Source: Panorpa germanica
Lineage: Eukaryota > Arthropoda > Insecta > Mecoptera > Panorpidae
DNA length: 64,000 bases
Reading direction: 5' to 3'
Assembly (NCBI GenBank): GCA_963678705.1
Contig: OY783205.1
Coordinates: forward strand, 1,116,001-1,180,000
Under the pieces are notes generated by a model. The model searched no databases. It was not told where the DNA came from and worked only from the letters and a program-made list of their open reading frames with translations. The position numbers and the translations under genes were made by a program. Of this stretch, positions 22,501 to 32,802 are shown one piece after another; positions within the stretch are counted from its first letter, which is position 1; the number at the start of each line of letters is the position of its first letter.

Positions 22501-25500
22501 TTTGTATGGCATCTCGAAAACGGCTCCAGGAAAGTTTTTAAAAATTTCCTATTTCGTAGAGAAAAAAATTCTAAGACTTTTGGCGTCCCCGGATTTTTCC
22601 CTGAATTTCTTGGAAACCCGTAATTTTGGAAAAACTGGAAAAAAAGTGATCCCTTTTTTTGCTGTATTACTTTTAATTCGTAAAAGATAGAAAGTTGAAA
22701 TTTTGCATGTGTATTAAGCTATTTAATGCTGACATTTCTCAAAAATTAAAAATTCAAAAATTGAAACAGGGGGGGTTCAAGAAATTCGGGGGCCCGGTAG
22801 GGAACTTTTGAGAAAGTTCATATTCTGGATTCTAGAATAAATAAATATATTATTAATAAAAAAAAATTCAAAATTTCAAAATTTTGTTTGGGGGCACGGG
22901 GGGCAGTATTTGCCGAGAGTAAAAATTGTGTTAGAAAGTTGAAATTTTGTATATAGGCTAACCTTGGTAACTTATTTACAAATCGAAAAAAAAAATCTCA
23001 AATTTTAAAAAAAAATTGGTCTAATAACGCATAAATTGAAAATATTTTTTATTTTGATAAAAAAAAAATATTTTTTTAGTCAATTTCTATGTGTCAATGT
23101 GTTGTGCGCGAGTTTATTTATTATTTCAATTTAAAAATAGAATTAAATATGAAATGTAATTACGAATTATTTTATTGGATTCAAATCATACACGCAAAAA
23201 AGATGGCGCATTGCGTCGGGGGTAAACTCTATGGAATTTAAATTTGACATGAAATGAAAGCCACACACAAAAGACAAACGTCGCTTGCGACGGGGGTAAA
23301 AGCTAGTATATTATAATGTCCCAGGTGTATATTTGTTTTCTTATATGTTTATATGTTTGGTTCAAATTTTGTATGGCATCTCGAAAACGGCTCCAGGGAA
23401 GTTTTTAAAAATTTCCTATTTCGTAGAGAAAAAAATTCTAAGACTTTTGGCGTCCCCGGATTTTTGCCTGAATTTCCTGGAAACCCGTAATTTTGGAAAA
23501 ACTGGAAAAAAAATGATCCTTTTTTGCTCTATAACTTTTAATTAGTAAAGGATAGAAAGTTGAAATTTTGCATGTGTATTAAGGTATTCAATGCTAACAT
23601 TTCTCAAAAATTCAAAAATTGAAAAAGGGGGGGTTCAAGAAATTCGGGGGCCCGGTAGGGAACTTTTGAGAAAGTTCATATTCTGGATTCTAGAATAATT
23701 AAGTATTTTATTAATAAAAAAAATTCAAAATTTCAAAATTTTGTTTGGGGGCACGGGGGGCAGTATTTGCCGAGAGTAAAAATTGTGCTAGAAAGTTGAA
23801 ATTTTGTATATAGGCTAACCTTGGTAACTTATTTACAAATCGAAAAAAAAAATCCCAAATTTTGAAAAAAAGTTGGTCAAATAACGCATAAATTGAAAAT
23901 ATTTTTTATTTTGATAGAAAAAAAATATTTTTTTAGTCAGTTTATATGTGTCAATGTGTTGTGCGCGAGTTTATTTATTATTTCAATTTAAAAATAGAAT
24001 TAAATATGAAATGTAATTACCAATTATTTTATTGGATTCAAATCATACACGCAAAGAAGATGGCGCATTGCGACGGGGGTAAACTCTATGGAATTTAAAT
24101 TTGACATGAAATTAAAGCCACACACAAAAGACAGACGTCGCTTGCGACGGTGGTAAAAGCTAGTATATTATAATGTCCCAGGTGTATATTTATATTCTTA
24201 TAAGTTTGGTTCGAATTTTGTATGGCATCTCGAAAACGGCTCCAGGGAAGTTTTTAGAAATTTCCTATTTCGTAGAGAATAAAATTCTAAGACTTTTGGC
24301 GTCCCCGGATTTTTCCCTGAATTTCCTGGAAACCCGTAATTTTGGAAAAACTGGAAAAAAAGTGATCCCTTTTTTGCTGTATTACTTTCAAGTCGTAAAA
24401 GATAGAAAGTTGAAATTTTGCATGTGTATTAAGCTATTTAATGCTGACATTTCTCAAAAATTAGAATTTCAAAAATAGAAAAATGGGGGATTGATGAAAT
24501 TCGGGGGCCCGGTAGGGAACTTTGGAGAAAGTTCATATTCTGGATTGTAGAATAATTAAGTATATTATTCTTTAAAAAAAATTCAAAATTTCAAAATTTT
24601 ATTTGGGGGCACGGGGGCAGTATTTTCCGAGAGTAAAAATTGTGCTAGAAAGTTGAAATTTTGTATATAGGCTAACCTTGGTAACTTATTTACGAATCGA
24701 AAAAAAAAATCCCAAATTTTGAAAAAAAGTTGGTCAAATAACGCTTAAATTGAAAATATTTTTTATTTTGATAAAAAAATAATATTTTTTTAGTCAATTT
24801 ATATGTGTGTATATCTGCGCGAGTTTATTTATTATTTCAATTTAAAAATAGAACAGTTAAATATGAAATTTAATTACGAATTATTTTATTGGATTCAAAT
24901 GATACACGCCAAAAAGACGTCGCATTGCGATGGGGGTAAACTCTATGGAATTTAAATTTGACATGAAATGAAAGCCACACACAAAAGACAGACGTCGCTT
25001 GCGACGGGGGTAAAAGCTAGTCCTATATTATAATGTTCCAACTGTTTGAATCTATTCTTATATGTTTATATGTTTGGTACTGAATTTTGTATGGCAGCGC
25101 GAAAACGGCTCCGGCGATCTTTTTGAAAATTTCCTATTTCGTAGAGAAAAAAATTCTAAGACTTTTGGCGTCCCCGGATTTTTCCCTGAATTTCCTGGAA
25201 ACCCGTAATTTTGGAAAAACTGGTAAAAAAAATGGGCACTTTTTGCTGTATAACTTTGAGTTGGTAAGAGATAGAAAGCTGAAAATTTGCATGTGTATTA
25301 GGGTGTTTAATGCTGACATTTTTCAAAAATTAGAAATTCAAAAATTGTAAAAGGGGGGGTTGAAGAAATTTGGGGGCTCGGTAGGAAACTTTGGAGAAAG
25401 TTCATATTCTGGATTCTAGAATAACTAAGTATATTATCAATAAAAAAAAATTAAAAATTTAAAAATTTTATTGGGGGGCACGGGGGCAGTATTTGCCGAA

Positions 25501-27110
25501 AGTAAAAATTGTGCTAGAAAATTGAAATTTTGTATGTAGGCTAACCTTAGTAACTTATTTACGAATCGAAAAAAAAAATCGCAAATTTTGAAAAAAAGTT
25601 TGTCAAATAACGCATAAATTGAAAATATTTTTTATTTTGATAAAGAAAATATATTTTTTAGTCAATTTATTTATATGTGTGGCGAGTTTATTTATTATTT
25701 CAATTTAAAAATAGAATTAAATATGAAATGTAATTACGAATTATTCTATTGGATTCAAATCATACACGACAAAAGGACGTCGCATTGCGACGGGGGTAAA
25801 CTCTAGGGATCTTATATTATATGTTTGGTAGTAAATTTTGTATGGCAGCGCGAAAACGGCTTCGTCAATGTTTTTGAAAATTGCCTGTTTCGTAGAGAAA
25901 ATTTTTTTAAGACTTTTGGCGTCCCCGGATTTTTCCCTGAATTTCCTGGAAACCCGTAATTTTGGAAAAATTGGAAAAAAGTAAGCCTTTTTTGCTGTAT
26001 TACTTTTAATTCGTAAAAGATGGAAAGTTGAAATTCTGCATGTGTATTAAGGTATTTTATGCTGACATTTCGCAAAAATTAGAAATTCAAAAATTGAAAA
26101 AGGGGGGTTGAACAAATTCGGGGGCCCGGTAGAAAACTTTGGAGAAAGTTCATATTGTAGATTCTAGAATAATTGCGTGTATTATTAATAAAAGAAAAAT
26201 TCAAAATTTTATTTGGGGGCACGGGGGGCAGTAATTTCCGAGTGTAAAAATTGTGCTAGAAAGTTGAAATTTTGTATATAGGCTAACCGTGGTAACTTAT
26301 TTACTAATCGAAAAAAAATCCCAAATTTTGAAAAATAGTTGGTCAAATAACGCATGAATTGAAAATATTTTTTATTTTGATATAAAAAATATATTTCCTT
26401 AGTCAGTTTGAATGAAAAATTAATTGTTATAATATGTAAAATTAATATAGGACGAATTTATTTATTATTTCAGTTTAAAAATGGAATTAAATTTTGACAT
26501 GAAATTCAAGCCACACACAAAAAACAAACGTCGCTTGCGACGGGGGTAAAAGCTAGTATACTATATAAGTTAAAGTTGCATTAATATTTACCTAGTAGAC
26601 GAGTAAATTTGTCTCCAAGCAAATATTGTTTTTTCATATATTTTTTGACGGCTGATCCACTCCAAATTGCAGCATCATGCATTGATCCTGGATATCTGGC
26701 ATTTACTGCCAAGAATATCATATTTGAATCACATGCCTATAATAATAGTATATTTTATTTATAACAAGAAGCAACAAGTTTATACCAATAACTAAACAAT
26801 TAAAAAGGTTTCAAAGCATATAAGAGTACTTACAGCTTCAACGTTTATGCTAAAATTACTGCTACGATCTACATAAGCAAGTGCAGAATAATCCTTATCG
26901 AAAACTTTTGGTGAAACGATTCTGACGTGTGTGCAATCTATGGCCCCAACAACTCCAGGAAATCCAAATTTTTCATAGAAACTAAAAAAAATTATAATAT
27001 TGTAGTATCTTTAAAAATTAGGAATTATAAACAATAAATTTGAAGAATAATTAACTTACCCTAATTCACCTGAAGCAATAATTGACAAACAAGATAACCT
27101 CACTTTCTGA
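16575..27110 (-). CDS. PIF/Harbinger (HARBI1-like) transposase, split by insertions
   Basis: Minus-strand exons: about 27110-27060 (weaker), 26981-26834, 26736-26592, 17087-16782 and 16675-16575. All are GT/AG and the last four join in frame. FYEKFGFPGVVGAIDCTHVR contains the first catalytic Asp region; NMIFLAVNARYPGSMHDAAI carries the second Asp area (GS-x-HD); IIERTFGVMKQRFRCCLKDR carries the Glu region of the Harbinger DDE nuclease. The C-terminus VWRVRGQQARND is also family-like. A read-through alternative ends at a stop in 16768-16770. The intron 17088-26591 is swollen to 9.5 kb by a Helitron array. A 5.47-kb LTR element lies just upstream of the first exon, and I could not find further 5' exons beyond it. 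The copy is probably inactive, although the catalytic exons carry no stop. Confidence 0.75.
17133..17268. repeat. 68-bp tandem duplication
   Basis: Two near-identical 68-bp units (17133-17200 and 17201-17268) begin ATTATAATGTTCGTAATG. They abut a (TA)n run and the first Helitron unit. Their ATTATAATGTTC start resembles the 5' start of the later Helitron units, so they may be Helitron-derived. Confidence 0.8.
17269..18029 (+). mobile_element. Helitron unit 1
   Basis: Starts in a (TA)n run followed by TTCCGGTAACAAAATC and ends in hairpin CGTCGCTTGCGACG with CTAG at 18026-18029. Its 3' end is the type B terminus, shared with unit 8. Confidence 0.65.
18300..19480 (+). repeat. diverged ~245-bp tandem repeats inside Helitron unit 2
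   Basis: The motif AGTAGCGGCG or a close variant recurs at about 18354, 18598, 18846, 19098, 19264 and 19424, each followed by a G-rich TTTTTGGGGGCAATGT-like run and then GAAATTTAGTATGCAG-like sequence. The first four are spaced 244-252 bp apart and later ones are shorter. Identity is low, so this is an old array. Confidence 0.55.
20452..21752 (+). pseudogene. 5'-truncated LINE fragment (ORF2 3' end and 3' UTR)
   Basis: Collinear with the 3' third of the intact LINE at 53861-58189. It begins at the sequence for FAIYTADLEGVMERG, just before the YADD motif of reverse transcriptase, and runs through the C-terminal domain to the conserved 3' hairpin GCCGAAAGGC (21731-21740). Frameshifts break the frame (for example near 20780 and 21180), as do stops near 21363 and 21609. 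It is inserted within Helitron unit 2. Confidence 0.85.
21844..22437 (+). mobile_element. Helitron unit 3
   Basis: Starts TCCTATATTATAATGTTCC directly after CTAG. Ends after the type A hairpin CGTCGCATTGCGACG, where the terminal tetranucleotide has decayed to CTAAAG. The central part is deleted compared with units 4-7. Confidence 0.65.
22438..23306 (+). mobile_element. Helitron unit 4 (double terminus)
   Basis: Contains a type A hairpin near 23200 followed by CTCTAT in place of CTCTAG, then about 75 bp more and a type B hairpin with CTAG at 23303-23306. Confidence 0.65.
23307..24163 (+). mobile_element. Helitron unit 5 (double terminus)
   Basis: Same layout as unit 4: a type A hairpin, CTCTAT, then a type B hairpin ending at CTAG 24160-24163. 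Confidence 0.65.
24164..25020 (+). mobile_element. Helitron unit 6 (double terminus)
   Basis: Type A hairpin near 24920 with CTCTAT, then a type B hairpin ending at CTAG 25017-25020. Unit 7 starts at the next base with TCCTATATTATAATG. Confidence 0.65.
25021..25806 (+). mobile_element. Helitron unit 7 (type A terminus used)
   Basis: Starts TCCTATATTATAATGTTCC. Ends at the type A hairpin with an intact CTCTAG (25801-25806); the type B tail seen in units 4-6 is absent. Confidence 0.65.
25807..26556 (+). mobile_element. Helitron unit 8
   Basis: The last unit has a short 5' start (TTATATTATATGTTTGG). It ends only with the type B terminus, CTAG at 26553-26556, as in unit 1. Harbinger intron sequence and exon 26736-26592 follow. 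Confidence 0.6.
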
Positions 27111-27131
27111 TATACATACTTATATTTATAT

Positions 27132-27951
27132 TGTTGTAAGTTTATTCGAAGGCGGATGTTACACCTGACATCAATGTTGTAAAAAGAGGTCTGATGCTCG
27201 TTCTAGAAGGAGATTACTCAGCTTGCTAATACATCACGCAGTGTTGCTAGTTACTGGAAGTAGATTCTTCAGTTTGACGATCATCCACCTTCTTGAATTA
27301 CTCACGTTGATAAGAATTAACTCTTTTAAGATGATTAATAGGATTCTTGTTTAGACGGTGTATTGTTGCAATTAGAGAATACTTGAGCGGTCTAAAGTAA
27401 CCTCGTTGCGACATACGACGGTTGAACAATTAGTATCTTTTTATTACTATTAATACAAACACTTTTATAAAAATATATCATTTATTCGTTGTAATATTAT
27501 ATCTGCGTACTTAATTACAATAGTATTTTATTGGATTAATAAAGATGTCAGATATAAAACAAAATGTAATTCTAGTGTTATAATTTGATTAATAGTTAAA
27601 ATGTGCTCACTATTGAATACTTTGATGTTACAATTGGAGTATTGTACGAACGAAGTACAATTAGTAAACACTTGGTTGAGACTCAGGAGAAGACTGACTT
27701 TTTGACTAGCGTGCAGATTAATATATAATGATTTATTTCACATCACAATGTGCCAATACTGAGTTACCAGCATTAAAACAATATAAAATCTCCACAGACC
27801 AGAGTCAATGTTTACAAGCGCTAAATACAAATAATTATTTATTACAATATTAATACTAAAATTAAAGATAACATAATATAATTCTTATAAAATAAATAAC
27901 ATTTATATTAAAAATAGGAAGGATAAGTACGACTTATGCGTACTTACAACA
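27132..27951 (-). repeat. 3' LTR of the Gypsy-like element
   Basis: 820 bp, bounded by TGTTGTAAG and CTTACAACA (perfect 9-bp inverted ends). The flanking purine run just inside it (AGGGTTGAAGGG on the coding strand, about 27952-27963) is a likely polypurine tract. Confidence 0.9.
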
Positions 27952-28266
27952 CCCTTCAACCCTAAAAAAGGAACGCATATTAAACAAACATATGCGTTTC
28001 TTTCCAAGAAAAAGAAAAAGGAAGATAGGCCGATGTCGTACTATCACAACACCCCCTTCCAAAAAAAAGGGACACGTATAAAAACAAAATATACGAGTTA
28101 CAATTCTGGAAAAAAAACAAAAAGAGAAGCAAAGTGTCGACAACGATTCTGATCCCATCGTATAGAGTTAACACTGCCTCACAAAACAATCATCCCTGAC
28201 AAAATCCATCTTATTCGTCAAGGTTTTATTCATTGGTACAAAATCTCTTCAATCTATTCCTATTAA

Positions 28267-30768
28267 CTACCGTATACTTTCTAGGTGAAAAAAAAAAAAA
28301 TTGACCCTTCTATCAAAATTTAATTTAAATTTTGGTTTATTACTAGTAAATTTATTTGTAGCTAAATCAATCGTAGAAGAATATTTTGCACCACTAAATT
28401 GGTCTAGTATGTCATGTACGAGAGGCAAAGTATAAACATCACTTGTCGTCTGTTCATTAAGTTTACGATAGTCGATTACAACGCAAAATTGTTTGTTCCC
28501 CGACACATCTGCTTTTTTAGGTACCATTAACAGAGGTGCGTTAAACTGTGAGTCGCATTTTTCAATAATGTTGTTAGCCAATAGTTCTTGGATATGCTTC
28601 TCAACAATTTCTTTATGCGCATGAGATAATCTATGCGGTTTAATGTTTACAGGGTTAGGTGAGTCACTCAGTGCACTCGCACAAGATAACTTATCTACCG
28701 GGAAAAAAAATATGTTATTAAAATTATTACAGATTTCCATTAAATCTGTTAAGTATTTTGAATTAACATTTGAAAAGTCTATATTATTAAATAAAAGATG
28801 TCGTAAGGATCTTTTAGGATCGTTAGGATTTCTTTTCAAAAAATGGTAAAAATTAAATTTATTTATTGGAATAATATCTGGTTTAAAATTGTTAAGTATT
28901 ACATCTTTTGCTGAGGAATTAGTTATTGATATATAAAAAGTATTATTAACAGGATTAATTAATGCGTTGGCTAAAAAAACTTCAGGTAGCAATTCCTTGG
29001 CTACACAAACTCCTACCGTAGAACCCGACATAGGAATTAATTTCCTAGTACGTGCTGGAACTATGATAATACTGTTTATGTTCAATAATGGTAATTCAAA
29101 TATTTTGCCATGTTGTGAGAATTGTACGCTGTTTGTTTCCAAATTAATTACTGCTTTAAATGTACGTAAAATATCTAATCCTATGATTCCATCATGCTTA
29201 ATGGGGAAATCCTCTGACACAACCTGAAAAGTATGTTTCGACCTAGAACTATCTAAAATTATAGAAGTTTTTAGTGAACCTAAAGTATAAGGCGTGCCTT
29301 CAGAGATTCCCTTTAATAACACTTTAGATGTACTATCTATTTTGATATTATTTTTTAAAATATTTTGTTTAATTAAAGAAATTTGAGAACCAGTGTCCAA
29401 TAAAAATGATACAGTCTTTGCTTTGGCTGCGACTATTCTGAATTGAACAGTGTCAGCTGTTTGCTTGTCAATAACATTTTCATTGTTACAGTTAAAATTT
29501 GTTATATCATTGGTATTTTGTATTTCTTTAATCTCAATATTTTTATTTAAACTATTAAATTTACGTAAATGGCGATTATAAAAAGAACGTGAATTTTGTT
29601 TTGTATTTTTAGTAAAAGATACTTGAGGACCATCAGATTCAAGATGTCTCGATCTTTTACAATAAACAGAAGGTTTTGAAAATACCGTAGCTCTCCTACA
29701 AATATTAATTTGCGCGACAGGATTTACCGTATCCGCATTTTCCTTCTTGATAAAACAATATTTCTCTAAATGACCATTTTTTTTACAATAGTTACAAAAA
29801 AAAGTTTTAAATTTTGTTTCGACTTCGTTAGCAAATTGTTCACTTGAAACTGGTTCACTACTAGAAATAGAATGACTTGAATCTGTTTTAAATTCAACAT
29901 GCCTTCTTCTTTCTAGAGTGCGCCACCGTGTTTCAAGAAAATTCGTAAAATCATTTAGGGTTGGTAATTCAGAAGTATTTCTGTTTTCCCATTCCTTTAA
30001 TGTGTTAAAATCTAACTTGGTCTTTAAAAAATGTATAAAAATAAAATCTGAATGATTAGAATATATTCCCAACTCGGTTAATGCTCTAATCGATTCATTA
30101 ATTTCGTCTAAAAAATTTTTGATATTAGTTTCTGATTCTAAACGTATGACATTGTAGTTTATCAAATTGTTTAAATAGGTTTCAATAAGTGCTACCTTGT
30201 TATCATAACGTTTACAAAGGATGTTCCAAACAATTTCGTAATTATCATTTGTTAAAGGATAATTCTTTATGAGTTTGAGTGGTTCTCCTGACAAATTTAA
30301 CTTTAAATAATGCATTTTTTCAATGCTTGATAGTTTACTATTATTACGAATTAAATTTGTAAATAATTCCATAAAACTTTGCCAATTAATATATTCTCCA
30401 TCAAAAACGGTTAGTTGCATTGGACTTAAGTTCAGATTTTTTATTGAATCTATACTTTTTGAGTCGTCTACAATATGTGTATCATTCTCAAATGTTTGCT
30501 TATAATTCAACAAGTAAATAAGAGTGTCGTCATAAATACTTTCAACTTCCATAGACTTACTAACGATAGCCGAAGCTTCTTCATTTTTTAGAGTTGGAAG
30601 CAATGCTTCTACGATACTACTATATTTAACCCAAGCTTTGTCTAAGTTTTTGATTTTTAATTCAACTATTGTTAAGGATGTTGATTGGACTTCTAGATTT
30701 TTTGAAAACTCATTAATTAGATTGATTGTATTCTCAACTAATGTGAGGGAATGAACGTTCGGTGCCAT
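28267..30768 (-). CDS. gag-protease-partial RT polyprotein of the LTR element
   Basis: The minus-strand ORF from ATG 30768 has 833 codons. The gag region (to about residue 300) resembles the DUF1759-type gag of insect LTR elements (FDGEYINWQSFMELFTNLI). A zinc knuckle, CNYCKKNGHLEKYC, lies near residue 328. The aspartic protease motif FLLDTGSQISLI is near residue 460. The RT start is Gypsy-like: PHRLSHAHKEIVEKHIQELL, then APLLMVPKK and VIDYRKLNEQT. After FSGAKYSSTIDLA the frame jumps to KFTSNKPKFKLNFDRR and stops, so the YVDD active site, RNase H and integrase are lost. A gag and protease source may remain, but the copy cannot reverse-transcribe itself. Confidence 0.85.
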   Translation of the reverse strand: MAPNVHSLTLVENTINLINEFSKNLEVQSTSLTIVELKIKNLDKAWVKYSSIVEALLPTLKNEEASAIVSKSMEVESIYDDTLIYLLNYKQTFENDTHIVDDSKSIDSIKNLNLSPMQLTVFDGEYINWQSFMELFTNLIRNNSKLSSIEKMHYLKLNLSGEPLKLIKNYPLTNDNYEIVWNILCKRYDNKVALIETYLNNLINYNVIRLESETNIKNFLDEINESIRALTELGIYSNHSDFIFIHFLKTKLDFNTLKEWENRNTSELPTLNDFTNFLETRWRTLERRRHVEFKTDSSHSISSSEPVSSEQFANEVETKFKTFFCNYCKKNGHLEKYCFIKKENADTVNPVAQINICRRATVFSKPSVYCKRSRHLESDGPQVSFTKNTKQNSRSFYNRHLRKFNSLNKNIEIKEIQNTNDITNFNCNNENVIDKQTADTVQFRIVAAKAKTVSFLLDTGSQISLIKQNILKNNIKIDSTSKVLLKGISEGTPYTLGSLKTSIILDSSRSKHTFQVVSEDFPIKHDGIIGLDILRTFKAVINLETNSVQFSQHGKIFELPLLNINSIIIVPARTRKLIPMSGSTVGVCVAKELLPEVFLANALINPVNNTFYISITNSSAKDVILNNFKPDIIPINKFNFYHFLKRNPNDPKRSLRHLLFNNIDFSNVNSKYLTDLMEICNNFNNIFFFPVDKLSCASALSDSPNPVNIKPHRLSHAHKEIVEKHIQELLANNIIEKCDSQFNAPLLMVPKKADVSGNKQFCVVIDYRKLNEQTTSDVYTLPLVHDILDQFSGAKYSSTIDLATNKFTSNKPKFKLNFDRRVNFFFFHLESIR

Positions 30769-31081
30769 AGTACTTAATTAAAGTTATATATAATATACAG
30801 ACTAAAGATTATTTTGTACCAATAAACGACTCTCCGAAGAATAGGATTCTGACAAGGAAAAATTGCTAGCGAAAACAGTAACTCACAGGAAATTTCCGAT
30901 GGGGCTCAGACACCGCAGTTGTAACAGGAAGGTAGTCTCTCTGATTGAACAGACTGCTATCTAACTGTTTCAGCTCTTTACTTCTCCTTTTCAAAATTCC
31001 CTCTCGTTCAAAAAAAGATGTTGTTCTAAAAAAATATTAACATAAATTAGTATAATTGCAGAAACAATTATAAAAAAAATA

Positions 31082-31330
31082 TTATAGTAAATATTCAAAA
31101 GTATTGGATATAATACTAAAAAAAATTAATAGCTTCAATGACAGACAAAGATGCTACAAAAAAAATACTTAGATTATAGCAAATATTCAAAAGTACTGAA
31201 TATAATACTAAAAAATTAATAGCTTCAATGACAAACAATGATGCTACAAAAAAAGTTAGGTTATAGTAAATATCAAAAGTACTGAATATAATACTAAAAA
31301 AATGATAGCTTCATTAATAACGTTGCTATA
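31082..31330 (-). repeat. three ~88-bp tandem repeats in the LTR-element leader
   Basis: Three degenerate units carry TATAATACTAAAAAA then AATAGCTTCAATGACA and a gatgctac-like end, at about 31082, 31174 and 31260 (the third is degraded and shorter). They lie between the 5' LTR and the gag start codon. Confidence 0.75.
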
Positions 31331-31763
31331 TAAAAAAAATACAATTATCAATTTATAGTAATAATTATATACAAAAAAAAAAGATACCGTTCTATTATAC
31401 TTAAAGATTTTCTTATCAGTGATTATAATCTATACACAGCTGTGTGCGGAATTCTGCACGCGACCAACATCGATTTAGATTATTCCAAGTGTTCTAGAAG
31501 CATCCATCCATTCGCGGGGGAGGGCAAAAGATTTCTTTTTCCAGGTTCAGCTGGCTGTAGTTTTGCATCCACCAGACTTGTAGATAATTATGTGAAATAC
31601 AGATGATATGAAGTTCTAGGTTGTACTTTTCAGCAATTTTTGGAAATAATCGATCGTCGTAGTGGTATCCAGATTTAATTGATCTGCATCCAGGTGTAGA
31701 ATATATAGAAAAAAATTTTGGGCGTACCTCTTGGATATTTATGTGTAGGAATATCTCTTCGAG

Positions 31764-31781
31764 ACCCCACACCTGACACCA
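31764..31781 (-). promoter_or_regulatory. putative primer-binding site
   Basis: Two bases inside the 5' LTR, the coding strand reads TGGTGTCAGGTGTGGG. The first nine bases fit the complement of a tRNA 3' end ending CTGACACCA, as in tRNA-Leu; agreement is weaker after that. The tRNA assignment is tentative. Confidence 0.5.
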
Positions 31782-31783
31782 TT

Positions 31784-32603
31784 TGTTGTAAGTTTATTCG
31801 AAGGCGGATGTTACACCTGACATCAATGTTGTAAAAAGAGGTCTGATGCTCGTTCTAGAAGGAGATTACTCAGCTTGCTAATACATCACGCAGTGTTGCT
31901 AGTTACTGGAAGTAGATTCTTCAGTTTGACGATCATCCACCTTCTTGAATTACTCACGTTGATAAGAATTAACTCTTTTAAGATGATTAATAGGATTCTT
32001 GTTTAGACGGTGTATTGTTGCAATTAGAGAATACTTGAGCGGTCTAAAGTAACCTCGTTGCGACATACGACGGTTGAACAATTAGTATCTTTTTATTACT
32101 ATTAATACAAACACTTTTATAAAAATATATCATTTATTCGTTGTAATATTATATCTGCGTACTTAATTACAATAGTATTTTATTGGATTAATAAAGATGT
32201 CAGATATAAAACAAAATGTAATTCTAGTGTTATAATTTGATTAATAGTTAAAATGTGCTCACTATTGAATACTTTGATGTTACAATTGGAGTATTGTACG
32301 AACGAAGTACAATTAGTAAACACTTGGTTGAGACTCAGGAGAAGACTGACTTTTTGACTAGCGTGCAGATTAATATATAATGATTTATTTCACATCACAA
32401 TGTGCCAATACTGAGTTACCAGCATTAAAACAATATAAAATCTCCACAGACCAGAGTCAATGTTTACAAGCGCTAAATACAAATAATTATTTATTACAAT
32501 ATTAATACTAAAATTAAAGATAACATAATATAATTCTTATAAAATAAATAACATTTATATTAAAAATAGGAAGGATAAGTACGACTTATGCGTACTTACA
32601 ACA
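31784..32603 (-). repeat. 5' LTR of the Gypsy-like element
   Basis: 820 bp, identical by eye to 27132-27951 with the same TGTTGTAAG/CTTACAACA ends. Confidence 0.9.
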
Positions 32604-32802
32604 ATATATTCATATGTAAACATATAAATACTAACTTCTTTTCTACTTTTTTGTAGAATCCTCCATCTACAGCAAATATGAAATCATTTATAAACATATA
32701 TTTATAAAATACACTTTCACTTGAATACTGTGTATTAAAATTGTTTGACAGTTCTCAAAAATACAGCGATGAAACATTTTAATGTCACCGCAAAAGGCGA
32801 CC

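Larger units (their letters stand above)
17269..26556 (+). mobile_element. head-to-tail array of non-autonomous Helitrons
   Basis: Eight units each end in a short hairpin (CGTCGCTTGCGACG or CGTCGCATTGCGACG) followed by GGGGTAAAAG-like sequence and CTAG before T. Starts seen after a CTAG are TCCTATATTATAATGTTCC or TATATTATAATGTCCC. A 3' hairpin about 10 nt before CTRR is the hallmark of Helitron rolling-circle transposons. No Rep/helicase coding sequence is present. Internal homology between units (CGTCCCCGGATTTTTCCCTG; AAAACTGG; GGGGCACGGGGGCAGT) is strong. The unit boundaries used below are the CTAG positions. Confidence 0.75.
27132..32603 (-). mobile_element. Gypsy-like LTR retrotransposon, internally deleted
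   Basis: A 5472-bp element with two 820-bp LTRs, flanked by a 4-bp duplication ATAT (27128-27131 and 32604-32607). Its coding strand is minus, so the 5' LTR is 31784-32603. The order from the 5' side is: 5' LTR, primer-binding site, a leader of about 1 kb with tandem repeats, a gag-protease-partial RT ORF (30768-28267), a short remnant, a polypurine tract and the 3' LTR. The second half of RT, RNase H and integrase are absent. No difference was seen between the LTRs over their full length, so insertion is very recent. It interrupts the Harbinger gene. Confidence 0.9.

Noticed and set aside
22390-25350. Repeated small ORFs with FLKISYFVEKKILRL-like protein
   Set aside because: They come from Helitron repeats, vary in frame and lack any codon-level conservation; not genes.
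17269-26556. A CRISPR-like or satellite reading of the regular repeats
   Set aside because: The genome is eukaryotic, the units are about 600-870 bp (one 3.8 kb), and the termini are Helitron-like.
31494-31772. A 92-codon minus ORF starting MWGLEEIF
   Set aside because: It lies in the LTR-element leader and overlaps the primer-binding site; no motif.
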